From Thiodiazotropha sp040506275 (GTDB taxonomy: Bacteria; Pseudomonadota; Gammaproteobacteria; Chromatiales; Chromatiaceae): 64,000 nucleotides of DNA. The position numbers and the translations under genes are program-made. The DNA lies in assembly GCA_040506275.1 (NCBI GenBank), contig JBEVXD010000004.1, positions 124,001-188,000 on the forward strand. Direction: 5' to 3'. Under the pieces are notes generated by a model, which ran no database searches, was not told the DNA's origin, and saw only the letters and a program-made list of their open reading frames with translations. This document shows positions 1 through 7,885 of this stretch, in pieces (the stretch's first letter is position 1; every line of letters begins with the position of its first letter).

Positions 1-128
1 AACGTGTCGCGAAATTGGAGCTGACGGAATTACTGGATGAAAATATTCAGGAGTTCACTGACCGTCTCACTGAGATCAGACGTAGCGCCATGATCCACCT
101 CGTATGGGACAACCCTGCTAAACACTGA
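1..128 (+). CDS. C-terminal end of an unidentified protein (partial)
   Basis: An open frame enters from the left edge and ends at TGA 126-128, giving 41 residues ending in DNPAKH. It is rich in Glu, Leu and Arg and looks helical (for example ELLDENIQEF). A strong bidirectional terminator follows 23 bases later, which supports this being the true end of a gene. I do not recognise the family from so short a piece. Confidence 0.55.
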   Translation, partial: RVAKLELTELLDENIQEFTDRLTEIRRSAMIHLVWDNPAKH

Positions 129-151
129 AGCAGAAACTGACCACTATTAAT

Positions 152-180
152 AAAAAGGCCTGACCAGTTCAGGCCTTTTT
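152..180. terminator. Bidirectional intrinsic terminator
   Basis: A perfect 12-bp stem (152-163 with 169-180) encloses a five-base loop. Its GGCCTGA core is flanked by A5 on the left and T5 on the right, so it can terminate both the plus-strand gene at the window edge and the minus-strand chemoreceptor gene ending at 291. Confidence 0.9.
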
Positions 181-290
181 TATTAAGGAGATAGAGGAAA
201 AAATCACCCACTACTCTGCCTGTAAAACAAGCCAAAACGTGACCACGCTTTTTCCAGGTAGAGATAGATCTATCGTAAGCAGACCACTGG

Positions 291-2162
291 TTAAGAAACT
301 TTAAAACGATCCATCTCTTCACTCAGCAGTTTCGAGAGACCATTAAGGTCTTTGACTACGGCACTCGTAGTATTGGATTGAACTGAGGTCTCATCGGCAC
401 TTCTAGAGATACGCTGAATATTCTGGCTCATCTCCTCCGTAGTTGCTCGTTGCTGATTTGCAGCAACTGAGACCTGTGATCCCAGCTCGTTGATTCTTTG
501 GATCTGATTTTGGACTGAGTCCAAGGTCTCACCAATAGTTGCAGCCTGTTGTGAAGATTCCTCAGCATGGGCAACACTTACAGCCATAACATCAACTGCC
601 TCGTTTACCCCCGCCTGGAGAGCGGAGATAATCTGCTCTATCTCCTTTGTCGAATCCTGCGTTCTGCCTGCCAGGGTCCTGACTTCATCTGCTACTACAG
701 CAAATCCCCTTCCCTGTTCACCGGCACGTGCCGCTTCAATAGCGGCATTAAGTGCAAGCAGATTGGTCTGTTCAGCTATACTCTTGATGACTTCCAGTAC
801 TACACCGATCTGCTGACTCTCCTCTACCAGTGCCTGAATCACATCACTGCCTTTGCGGATCTTTTCCGTCAAGGTGCCGATACTCTGTACAGATTCTTTA
901 ACGATCCTGTTACCTTCCTCTGTAGCAGTCATCGAATCAGTAGCTGAACTCGCCAGATAATTTATGTTCTCAGTCACGTGAGTAGCGCTTGCAGTCATTT
1001 GAGTAAGGGAGGTCGCCAGCAGTTCCAGCTCCTGCTTCTGGTTTTCCACTGCGCTATTGGTCAGTTCCGAAGAGTTGTTTACCTCATCAACAGTCTTGAC
1101 AAGACTATCTGAGGTAGTAACCACCTTACCCACCAAACCACTCAGGTCGTGATTCATTCTTTGCATCGCTCCGAGTAATCGCTTGAATTCATCATTACGA
1201 TTACAACTGATCTCTTGTGACAGATCACCGGAAGCAATTCTCTCCATATGCCGCACACCCATATCGAGTGGCCGCAAAGCTATCTTCATATAGAAAAGCA
1301 CGCCCAGCATAAGAAGTCCCAGCATCACTACAGCAATGGTGTAACTGATGGTTTTTAATCTGCTTTGTGAAAGTGCATTTTCAGTGATGTCCTCCATTGA
1401 GATCATATAGCCAACAAACTGACCTTCTCTTGTGGACAGCGGCAGGGTTCCAATCCCTACAATATTGTCCTGCAAGCTGACCTCCTCGTAATTCTGCATA
1501 TCACTTTGCCTGGGGGTAAAACTCGGAAAGTCATCGGTTGTACTCGCTACAGTTTCCCCCGAAGCAATCCTAAACTGAATATCTCTGCCATTGGCAGATT
1601 TAATTTTTTCAGCAACGCCATCCAATCCTTTCTCATAGACGCCAACTCCTACCAGATCCGAACGATCGTAAATGGGGAATGCCACCAGGTTCACCAGACG
1701 TCCATCTGATGTCAATTCAAATCCATTCTCTGTTTTTCCTGAGGCTATGGCATTCTCAGCCACAATTGGTACCTGTTTAGCTGAATCAAGTGCCGTAAAT
1801 CCGATCTGTCCATCCTTGGAAATTATCATCACATTGTCTGCAATTCCCATTGCCTGAAGACGTGTTGCAGTAGGCCCTACCGCATCGAGAATACCTTGTT
1901 CATTGAATCGAAAAAGTGCGGCACTAAGCTTGCGATTCCGGGTAAGCGAAGAAAAGTTTGCCGACATAGATGATTGTTCATTTTCACTGATTGCACGCCA
2001 GAGATCATTTAATCCACCCAGATAGGTCATCTGGTAGTCACTGTTCTTTTTTTCATATAAGTGCTGTCCAAGAGATAACAGCACTAGCGTATATATGAGT
2101 GTTGCCAGTCCGATGACGAGACTGAGCCTGAGTTTCAATGAGAGTCGGTTTAACAATATCAT
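291..2162 (-). CDS. Methyl-accepting chemotaxis protein
   Basis: Membrane chemoreceptor of 623 residues. A transmembrane helix at about 10-33 is followed by a periplasmic sensor of about 240 residues (Cache-like in size and pattern, not proven), a second helix at about 272-296, a HAMP segment, and a long methyl-accepting coiled coil. The conserved hairpin tip that contacts CheA/CheW is clear (NLLALNAAIEAARAGEQGRG, about 463-482). No C-terminal CheR/CheB-tethering pentapeptide is seen. The ATG at 2162 has GGAG seven bases upstream. The gene lies directly downstream of a periplasmic rhodanese gene on the same strand, separated by 81 bases containing a GC-rich hairpin, so the two may share a transcript. 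The ligand is unknown. Confidence 0.93.
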   Translation of the reverse strand: MILLNRLSLKLRLSLVIGLATLIYTLVLLSLGQHLYEKKNSDYQMTYLGGLNDLWRAISENEQSSMSANFSSLTRNRKLSAALFRFNEQGILDAVGPTATRLQAMGIADNVMIISKDGQIGFTALDSAKQVPIVAENAIASGKTENGFELTSDGRLVNLVAFPIYDRSDLVGVGVYEKGLDGVAEKIKSANGRDIQFRIASGETVASTTDDFPSFTPRQSDMQNYEEVSLQDNIVGIGTLPLSTREGQFVGYMISMEDITENALSQSRLKTISYTIAVVMLGLLMLGVLFYMKIALRPLDMGVRHMERIASGDLSQEISCNRNDEFKRLLGAMQRMNHDLSGLVGKVVTTSDSLVKTVDEVNNSSELTNSAVENQKQELELLATSLTQMTASATHVTENINYLASSATDSMTATEEGNRIVKESVQSIGTLTEKIRKGSDVIQALVEESQQIGVVLEVIKSIAEQTNLLALNAAIEAARAGEQGRGFAVVADEVRTLAGRTQDSTKEIEQIISALQAGVNEAVDVMAVSVAHAEESSQQAATIGETLDSVQNQIQRINELGSQVSVAANQQRATTEEMSQNIQRISRSADETSVQSNTTSAVVKDLNGLSKLLSEEMDRFKVS

Positions 2163-2214
2163 TATAGGTCTCCAGTTGGAGCTGCAACCAACTAAGTCGC
2201 GGTCAATTTAGTAC

Positions 2215-2235
2215 GCTGGGGGAGCTACCCCCAGC
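2215..2235. terminator. GC-rich hairpin between rhodanese and chemoreceptor genes
   Basis: A perfect 8-bp stem, GCTGGGGG with CCCCCAGC, encloses a five-base loop just after the rhodanese stop codon. No T-run follows on the minus strand. It is therefore as likely to be a processing or partial-attenuation structure between the two genes as a true terminator. Confidence 0.4.
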
Positions 2236-2243
2236 TTATTGAT

Positions 2244-2699
2244 TTACTCAACTGGATAACCTGCTGTAGTCCAACCTGGAAATCCATCTCTGTAGTAGTA
2301 GACCTTTGTCCATCCCCATTCAACCGCCAAGGCAGCGCCCCAGCTTGAACGGTCGCATCCTTCAGCATTGCAGTAGAAGACCACAGGCTCATCCTTTGGT
2401 ACTTCAGCTCCAAGGGTCTCTGCTGTCATCTGCTGATTTGGAGTACCGGGATCATATTCAATATTCAGTGCGCCGGGTATACGGCCGGCATCATACTGTT
2501 CAGGTTTACGTGGATCGACAAACCATGCACGTGCTTTCCAGAGTTCGTGGGCTTTCGCACTGTCCACAGTAGTGGCCCCGTCTACTGATGTTGGAGAAAC
2601 ATAGCTTTTGTCCCGTTTGATAGGTATATCAACGGCATAAGCAGTCACGTTAAGAAATAGGCCAGTAAATAGAAAAGCTGTAGCAGTAAGTAATTTCAT
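2244..2699 (-). CDS. Periplasmic single-domain rhodanese
   Basis: Exported sulfurtransferase-like protein of 151 residues. Residues 1-22 form a signal peptide ending at a TAYA-type site. The rest is one rhodanese domain, with an AGRIPGALNIEYDP segment at about 71-84 and the active-site loop around Cys110 (YCNAEGCDRS). A second cysteine at 115 lies within the loop, giving the pattern CNAEGC. Rhodanese domains move sulfane sulfur or bind small oxyanions; the substrate cannot be read from sequence. It precedes the chemoreceptor gene on the same strand, so a binding role feeding chemotaxis is possible but is inference. Confidence 0.85.
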   Translation of the reverse strand: MKLLTATAFLFTGLFLNVTAYAVDIPIKRDKSYVSPTSVDGATTVDSAKAHELWKARAWFVDPRKPEQYDAGRIPGALNIEYDPGTPNQQMTAETLGAEVPKDEPVVFYCNAEGCDRSSWGAALAVEWGWTKVYYYRDGFPGWTTAGYPVE

Positions 2700-3091
2700 C
2701 TAATCATCTCCTTGAAATAGTATTACGAATCACTGATATTCTGATACTAAAATAGAGCACAACCAAAATTCTGTTGCTCGTTCTGTGTTGGTATACAATT
2801 ATTGATATATATGAGATCTAATTATTCTCTCTCACTAATCTCGACAGTTTTTTTAGAAACTTTAATATTGATGATTTTTTTAGGTAAATCCATCAACTAT
2901 TCTGATAATCCTAAGGAGGCCAATTCGAATCCCCAGTTAAGCACAATTAACCGAATAAAAAGGATCTGATCATCACTCTGAACCACCCATTTTGAGTTGA
3001 ATATCAGTTGAAATAGGTTCTTTACCTGAAAATACTGAGTTAATGAGCGCATCCCAAGATAGAAGCCAGCATATAAAGTGGGTAAAGATCG
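2700..3091. other. AT-rich divergent intergenic region
   Basis: These 392 bases separate the rhodanese gene (minus) from the diguanylate cyclase gene (plus). The stretch is AT-rich, especially 2790-2890, and must hold the promoters for both directions. I see no recognisable operator, RNA or convincing reading frame in it. Confidence 0.5.
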
Positions 3092-4150
3092 ATGCAAAGT
3101 GACAAAAGCAGAAAACTACATTTAAAGGGATATATAAAATTCGGCAAATACGCCATATATACCGCAGGCGTTGGTCATGCCCTGTTTCTCGTAATTTTTT
3201 ATTATCTGAATGTTTTCCCGTTAGTCATCGTTAATGTAGTCAGCGTAATAATTTATATAGTTTGTTTAAAAATAATTATTTCATCAGTAGAAAAAAATGA
3301 TTACACACTGATCGGCTGGTTGGTCCACTTCGAATTAATGGGACATGCGATAATAGCCAGTTACTATGTGGGTACATATAGTGGATTCCACTACTATATC
3401 GTCTTATTGTCCGCCTTGCCTTTCTTAACATTCAACGATACCAAAATGGTTAAGATTGGAAAGATTGCTTCAGTCATTGTCGCATTTACCTTGTTAGACA
3501 CAACAATGAAGGACTACACCCCTCCCTATCAGATTGAGGAGAGCTATTTAACCGCGTTTAGGCTTTTGAATGTGTCTATATTTCTTTCCAGTTTGGTTCT
3601 TATCTCTTTTTTCTATGTAAAGATAACCTACAGTGTTCGCCAACAGCTTGAATACGCATCCACAACCGATCAGCTAACTGGTTTGTATAACCGGCGCCTG
3701 TTTAACCATTTGGCAGAAATTGAGTTGAGTAATCTCCAACGGAATAATTCGGTGTTGACTATGATCATTTTGGATATTGATGATTTCAAGAAAGCAAATG
3801 ACAAATATGGCCACAAATGTGGTGACACCGCATTAGCTCTAGTTGCTGAAACACTCCATCAAACCGTCAGGCCAAAGGATATCGTATCAAGATGGGGAGG
3901 CGAGGAGTTTATCATCCTGCTGCCAAACACGGATCTCGAAAATGCTGCACTGGTTGCAGAGAGAGTACGACTGAGCATCTCTACCCAATCAGTGGCGTGC
4001 CAGGACTTTGAGTTTACCCTTACAGTTACACTCGGATTGGCTGTCAATAACAGCTACGACGAATCATTGGATAGACTAATTGAGCGAGCAGACCGCGCTT
4101 TGTACATTGGTAAAGCCAACGGTAAAAATCAATACGTCATTGCTGACTAG
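3092..4150 (+). CDS. Membrane-bound diguanylate cyclase (GGDEF)
   Basis: Predicted to make cyclic di-GMP from two GTP at the inner membrane. The first ~180 of 352 residues are a run of hydrophobic helices, probably six, of unrecognised sensor type. The GGDEF domain starts at TTDQLTGLYNRRLF (about 190-203) and carries an intact GGEEF signature. An RxxD motif (RPKD) lies five residues before GGEEF, which fits a product-inhibition I-site. No response-regulator or EAL domain is attached. The gene stands alone, with weak ribosome-binding sequence before the ATG. Confidence 0.92.
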   Translation: MQSDKSRKLHLKGYIKFGKYAIYTAGVGHALFLVIFYYLNVFPLVIVNVVSVIIYIVCLKIIISSVEKNDYTLIGWLVHFELMGHAIIASYYVGTYSGFHYYIVLLSALPFLTFNDTKMVKIGKIASVIVAFTLLDTTMKDYTPPYQIEESYLTAFRLLNVSIFLSSLVLISFFYVKITYSVRQQLEYASTTDQLTGLYNRRLFNHLAEIELSNLQRNNSVLTMIILDIDDFKKANDKYGHKCGDTALALVAETLHQTVRPKDIVSRWGGEEFIILLPNTDLENAALVAERVRLSISTQSVACQDFEFTLTVTLGLAVNNSYDESLDRLIERADRALYIGKANGKNQYVIAD

Positions 4151-4171
4151 AGCATAAAGCCTATAGATTAT

Positions 4172-4188
4172 GAAGGGCTCAACCCTTC
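4172..4188 (+). terminator. Weak hairpin after the diguanylate cyclase gene
   Basis: GAAGGG (4172-4177) pairs with CCCTTC (4183-4188) around a five-base loop, 21 bases past the stop codon. A second hairpin, CTACAGA/TCTGTAG, follows at 4200-4215. Neither has a T-run, so intrinsic termination is uncertain. Confidence 0.3.
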
Positions 4189-4269
4189 TGGGGATAGTGC
4201 TACAGACATCTGTAGATCAACGCAGGAATAGGCACCTAGTGTAATCACAAAACAGACTTTCAGCAGTGG

Positions 4270-4746
4270 TTACTGAGCAGTCAGATTTAACACTGGACTA
4301 CCCGCAGATGCTGGTTCTAATGGCAGTGTAATAAAGGCGTGGTCATTCTTACCATGACAGGTCATACAAGCTTGATTAAGCTTAACGAATGACTGTTTAA
4401 AGGTATCCCAGTCTTTTGATGCCACCCCTTCCGTAATAACCGGCAATCCTGTCTCAACAAACTCCTGAGCGGTCTCTGCACGTTTTGGTCTGGCAAGCTG
4501 TACAACTTTGATCAGCTTCTCAATCTCTTCCACCTGGTACTGGGCGAACTCCCATTTGGCCAGCTTTGCTGCCCAGTAGAGGTTTTTATACCGCTCACCA
4601 ATTTCAAACATCCAGTGGGATGTACCTGGCACCAGTCTGACCAGATTCTCCAACTGCTTTTCAGAACCACTGTCGTTTCGCCAGTCAGCCTCAGCAGTTG
4701 ATAGCAGAAATAAAAAAGGCAAAACAACGATTTTCAATGTATTCAT
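4270..4746 (-). CDS. Exported CxxCH protein, cytochrome c'-like
   Basis: Small periplasmic haem-binding candidate of 158 residues. The start chosen is the ATG at 4744-4746 because a signal peptide begins there (MNTLKIVVLPFLFLLSTAEA) and GGAA lies upstream; a longer frame to 4818 lacks these. A mainly helical body follows, with a single CMTCH haem site near the C-terminus at 127-131. One C-terminal CxxCH after a helical bundle resembles the cytochrome c' and c-556 group, although I cannot place the axial ligand. It sits alone between a diguanylate cyclase gene and tRNA-Met. Confidence 0.75.
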   Translation of the reverse strand: MNTLKIVVLPFLFLLSTAEADWRNDSGSEKQLENLVRLVPGTSHWMFEIGERYKNLYWAAKLAKWEFAQYQVEEIEKLIKVVQLARPKRAETAQEFVETGLPVITEGVASKDWDTFKQSFVKLNQACMTCHGKNDHAFITLPLEPASAGSPVLNLTAQ

Positions 4747-4980
4747 TGACCATTTCCGAGTGAGAGTGAATCGAGATGGATCTTCGAAAAGTGATGGACA
4801 TAAGCCGTTATACAACAACTTTATTTCTCATTTTTTGCATATAAACTGCCAACAAGCTTTCAAACCATTCAATGACAACAAAGAGATTCAATCACCATAT
4901 TCTACGGCTGATTCGGCATTGCATGGATTAGTTGAAATACAAAAAGGAGGGGAGGAGTGTAATATTCTAACTTGCACAAA

Positions 4981-5003
4981 AAAACCCGGAAAAACCGGGT
5001 TTT
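4981..5003 (-). terminator. Intrinsic terminator after tRNA-Met
   Basis: AAAACCCGG (4981-4989) pairs with CCGGGTTTT (4995-5003) around an A5 loop. On the minus strand the stem ends in seven T residues, directly after the tRNA 3' end. Confidence 0.9.
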
Positions 5004-5015
5004 CTGCAAATTATA

Positions 5016-5092
5016 TGGTAGCAAGGGGCAGATTCGAACTGCCGACCCCAGCATTATGAGTGCTGTGCTCTAACCAACTGAGCTACCTTGCC
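5016..5092 (-). tRNA. tRNA-Met (CAT anticodon, elongator type)
   Basis: Seventy-seven bases on the minus strand fold as a complete cloverleaf. The acceptor arm is GGCAAGG with CCTTGCT (G-U at the first pair). The D-arm begins TAGCTCAGTTGG, the anticodon stem is CAGCA/TGCTG with loop CTCATAA, and the T-arm contains GTTCGAATC. The CCA end is encoded. Pairing at positions 1-72 argues for the elongator rather than the initiator tRNA, which has a mismatch there. It lies downstream of ychF and has its own terminator. Confidence 0.95.
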
Positions 5093-5146
5093 AGACGCGC
5101 TATAGAAGGGCGTGAAATATACTGATCACACAGCCAAGTGTCAATA

Positions 5147-6238
5147 TCAGACATTAAATCGGAAATGGATCACATCTCCATCCTTGACCACATACTCCTT
5201 GCCCTCGGAGCGTAGTTTCCCAGCTTCCCGGGCACCCTGCTCGCCATTACAGGCAACAAAATCCGCATAGGCAATGACCTCCGCACGGATAAATCCCCGC
5301 TCAAAATCGGTATGGATAACCCCCGCAGCCTGGGGTGCCGTGGCTTCAGCAGGGATGGTCCAGGCCCGGACCTCTTTCTCTCCAGCGGTAAAATAGGTCT
5401 CCAGGCCCAGCAACTGGTAACCGGCTCGAACGACGCGGTTCAGACCAGGCTCGTCGAGACCCATATCTGCCAGGAACTCACCCCGTTCCTCCTCATCCAG
5501 CTCAACGATTTCGGCCTCGATGGCAGCACAAACTGGCACCACCTCAGCGCCTTCATCAGTTGCCAGCGCCACCAGAGTGTCGAGATGGGGGTTATTTTCA
5601 AACCCCTCTTCGTCCACATTGGCAATATAGAGTACAGGCTTGACGGTCAGTAGAAACAGGTCCCTCAACTCTAGTAACTGCTCCTCGCTCAGATCCATAC
5701 TGCGAACCGGTTTACCGCTATTCAGATGGTCCCGCACCGATTCCAGCAGCTCCTTACGGGCAAGCACCTTCTTATCACCGGTTTTGGCTTGACGAGCCGT
5801 TTTATCCAGCCCCTTCTCCACCGATTCAAGATCCGCCAGAGCCAATTCAGTGTTGATTACATCCACATCGCCTGCTGGGTCTACCCGACCGGACACATGT
5901 ATAACATCGTCATTTTCGAAGCAGCGCACTACTTGGGCAATGGCATCAGTTTCACGAATATTGGCCAGGAACTTGTTACCCAGCCCCTCTCCTTTGGAGG
6001 CGCCGGCCACCAGGCCTGCGATATCAACAAACTGCATACTGGTCGGAATGATCGATTGAGGCTTAACGATCTTGGCGATCACATCCTGTCGGGGATCCGG
6101 CAAGGGGACCACACCAACGTTAGGATCGATAGTGCAAAAGGGATAGTTTTCCGCTGCAATCGTCGCCTTGGTCAAGGCATTAAAAAGTGTCGACTTACCC
6201 ACATTCGGCAAGCCCACGATACCGCATTTAAAACCCAT
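5147..6238 (-). CDS. ychF: Redox-regulated GTPase/ATPase YchF (OLA1 family)
   Basis: Cytoplasmic ribosome-associated P-loop NTPase of the Obg-related OLA1/YchF family, known to prefer ATP. The start at 6238 gives MGFKCGIVGLPNVGKST and 363 residues, the usual family length; a longer frame to 6271 adds eleven atypical residues. The P-loop is GLPNVGKS at about 8-15 and the G3-type motif is DIAGLV. The C-terminal TGS-like domain ends with the GDVIHFRFNV tail. It is downstream of the STAS and parA-like genes on the same strand, and tRNA-Met follows. Confidence 0.97.
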   Translation of the reverse strand: MGFKCGIVGLPNVGKSTLFNALTKATIAAENYPFCTIDPNVGVVPLPDPRQDVIAKIVKPQSIIPTSMQFVDIAGLVAGASKGEGLGNKFLANIRETDAIAQVVRCFENDDVIHVSGRVDPAGDVDVINTELALADLESVEKGLDKTARQAKTGDKKVLARKELLESVRDHLNSGKPVRSMDLSEEQLLELRDLFLLTVKPVLYIANVDEEGFENNPHLDTLVALATDEGAEVVPVCAAIEAEIVELDEEERGEFLADMGLDEPGLNRVVRAGYQLLGLETYFTAGEKEVRAWTIPAEATAPQAAGVIHTDFERGFIRAEVIAYADFVACNGEQGAREAGKLRSEGKEYVVKDGDVIHFRFNV

Positions 6239-6339
6239 GAACGCTACCCCTGGAAAAAAAGGTGCCAGCATACCGGAAAGTACCGATAATTTGCACCATT
6301 ACCAAGCATTAAGAGTAGAGATTGACTCAGTTAGAGTGG

Positions 6340-6645
6340 CTACTGAATAGAAAAGAGCTTACCAAAATTGGCAATTTGCAGAATCTCCCGCACGTCTTCA
6401 TTACCGTTCATCAACACCACATTATTCTCTTGCGCAACACTGTGCTCACGCAATTGCAGTAACATACCCATAGCTGAACTATCCAGGTATTCAGTCTGGG
6501 CCAGATCGACTATGAACAGCTTTTCACGCTTCGGATAGCTCTTGTATGCCTGCATGAAATCTTGATGAGTGGAAAAATCAAAACGACCGGCAATTTTCAA
6601 TGTTACTGTTTTCTCGTCGTCAGAGAGTTCACAGATTATGGACAT
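6340..6645 (-). CDS. STAS-domain protein (anti-sigma factor antagonist type)
   Basis: A 101-residue cytoplasmic single STAS domain. The EYLDSSAMGMLLQL segment matches the site where a serine is phosphorylated in SpoIIAA-type antagonists, with DSS in place. AGGAG five bases before the ATG supports the start. No cognate kinase or sigma factor is nearby. Its neighbours on the same strand are a ParA-family ATPase gene (33 bases upstream) and ychF. STAS proteins also act in lipid transport and in polarity or chemotaxis modules, so the partner is open. Confidence 0.85.
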   Translation of the reverse strand: MSIICELSDDEKTVTLKIAGRFDFSTHQDFMQAYKSYPKREKLFIVDLAQTEYLDSSAMGMLLQLREHSVAQENNVVLMNGNEDVREILQIANFGKLFSIQ

Positions 6646-6678
6646 GGGTTCTCCTGATCTAGGCTTATAGATTCTATA

Positions 6679-7443
6679 CTAGAGTTGCAAAGGATCAACT
6701 CGGTTCAATAACTCATCAGCCAATGCCTTGAACTCTTTGGCCGACTGACTGGATGGTTTGTATTCAAATATGGTGCGGCCTACACCGGGACACTCCGCAA
6801 TGGCCGCAGCTTCACGAATGGGTGTTGTCAATAATTGATCGGAAAAGTGATTTTGCAACTTTTCTGCGATCTCTTTGCTGAGTTTTCTGCGTGGAAAAAA
6901 CCGATTCAGAGCAATCCATTGAGTCAATGGCCTTTTCAGATAGGGTTCGAACTTTTTTAGTGTTTTTAACATCATTACCAGGCCATTCAGAGACATGTGA
7001 TCAGCACTGACCGGAATCAGCGCCTCATCTGCAGCGAATATTGCATTTGCCACAAGCAAACCTGAAGAGGGTGGACAGTCAAACAAGACAAAATCCTGAT
7101 CCTTGGTCATACCCTCAAGTCCCTGTTTTAGCAGATTTGCCCGAGTAGCACCGCCATCCTGAAGATACTCTATCTCCTGGAGTTTCTCTCCCGCTGGAAT
7201 CAGTGTTAGGAAATCCCGAATGCCCTGCCTTACAGCTGAGATATCGAGATCATTCATCAGTACCCGATCAATCCCCTTGGTCGGAGCGCGAAACAGGCCG
7301 TAGCTTGATGCCAATTGTCCTTGTGGGTCAAGGTCAATGACCATGACCCTATGCCCGGCAAGCGCCAATGCATGACCTAGGTTGGTGGTAATGGTAGTTT
7401 TCCCCACCCCACCTTTTTGGTTAATAAGCGCTATTCGCCTCAT
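6679..7443 (-). CDS. ParA/MinD-superfamily ATPase
   Basis: Cytoplasmic deviant-Walker ATPase of 254 residues. The N-terminus carries the signature lysine motif KGGVGKTT (about 10-17), followed by the A' motif IDLDPQGQLA (about 37-46) and FDCPPSSG (about 122-129). Such proteins position chromosomes, plasmids, chemoreceptor arrays or other large complexes using ATP-dependent dimerisation. There is no parB, parS-like repeat cluster or replication gene nearby, so it is an orphan and probably positions a cellular cargo. AGGA six bases upstream supports the ATG at 7443. It probably shares a transcript with the STAS gene. Confidence 0.9.
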   Translation of the reverse strand: MRRIALINQKGGVGKTTITTNLGHALALAGHRVMVIDLDPQGQLASSYGLFRAPTKGIDRVLMNDLDISAVRQGIRDFLTLIPAGEKLQEIEYLQDGGATRANLLKQGLEGMTKDQDFVLFDCPPSSGLLVANAIFAADEALIPVSADHMSLNGLVMMLKTLKKFEPYLKRPLTQWIALNRFFPRRKLSKEIAEKLQNHFSDQLLTTPIREAAAIAECPGVGRTIFEYKPSSQSAKEFKALADELLNRVDPLQL

Positions 7444-7736
7444 GCCTTGTCCTGTTCATCGCATTAGCTGAAAGATCTCATGGTTAAATGTCACCCTGAA
7501 CCTACCTATTAAGGTGCCGGGCTAATTAGTTACCGGTATAGTCTGTTGCACAGCTTCAGGCTCTGGCAATAGCATCTCCATTCTTGCTTTTCTTGGAGGG
7601 TGGGTCATTTCCAGCACAAGAGATCCAGCAATTGGTTTTAGAGCCAAAAAATATCAAACAGTACAAGGCCCTACATTTGCTATCGACCCTGACACTCGAT
7701 TCTTTAAGGGGCTACAATGGTAAAATAATTGTCTGT
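7444..7736. other. Intergenic region between parA-like and L,D-transpeptidase genes
   Basis: Together with the inverted repeat that follows, about 440 bases separate these divergent genes. Apart from that repeat I see no RNA gene, recognised operator or credible coding sequence. Promoters for both directions are expected here. Confidence 0.45.
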
Positions 7737-7790
7737 AACCTGAATCAGTGGGTTGCTGGTGACGCATAGCGCAACCCACTGATTCAGGTT
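7737..7790. repeat. Perfect 20-bp inverted repeat
   Basis: Bases 7737-7756 are the exact reverse complement of 7771-7790, separated by 14 bases. Outside it, AATTGT on the left and ACAATT on the right extend the symmetry imperfectly. No T-run follows on either strand. It lies about 96 bases before the L,D-transpeptidase start. It may be a stable mRNA hairpin, a protein-binding palindrome or a small mobile repeat. Confidence 0.85.
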
Positions 7791-7885
7791 TAAATTAAAC
7801 AATTGTAGAAGTGTCTTATAATTCTCAGTCGAAAACCCACCATCTGAGGTAAACTCGACTATATTAGGTTTGTTTTTTCTATTTG

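Noticed and set aside
567..947. 126-residue plus-strand frame inside the chemoreceptor gene
   Set aside because: It lies opposite the conserved signalling domain and has no family features; it is a shadow of the coding strand.
2897..3097. 66-residue minus-strand frame before the diguanylate cyclase
   Set aside because: AT-rich intergenic sequence, no ribosome-binding site, overlaps the cyclase start.
4760..5059. 99-residue plus-strand frame
   Set aside because: It runs through the terminator and into the tRNA-Met gene, so it cannot be a real protein.
7584..7769. 61-residue plus-strand frame
   Set aside because: It ends within the loop of the perfect inverted repeat and has no ribosome-binding site or family features.
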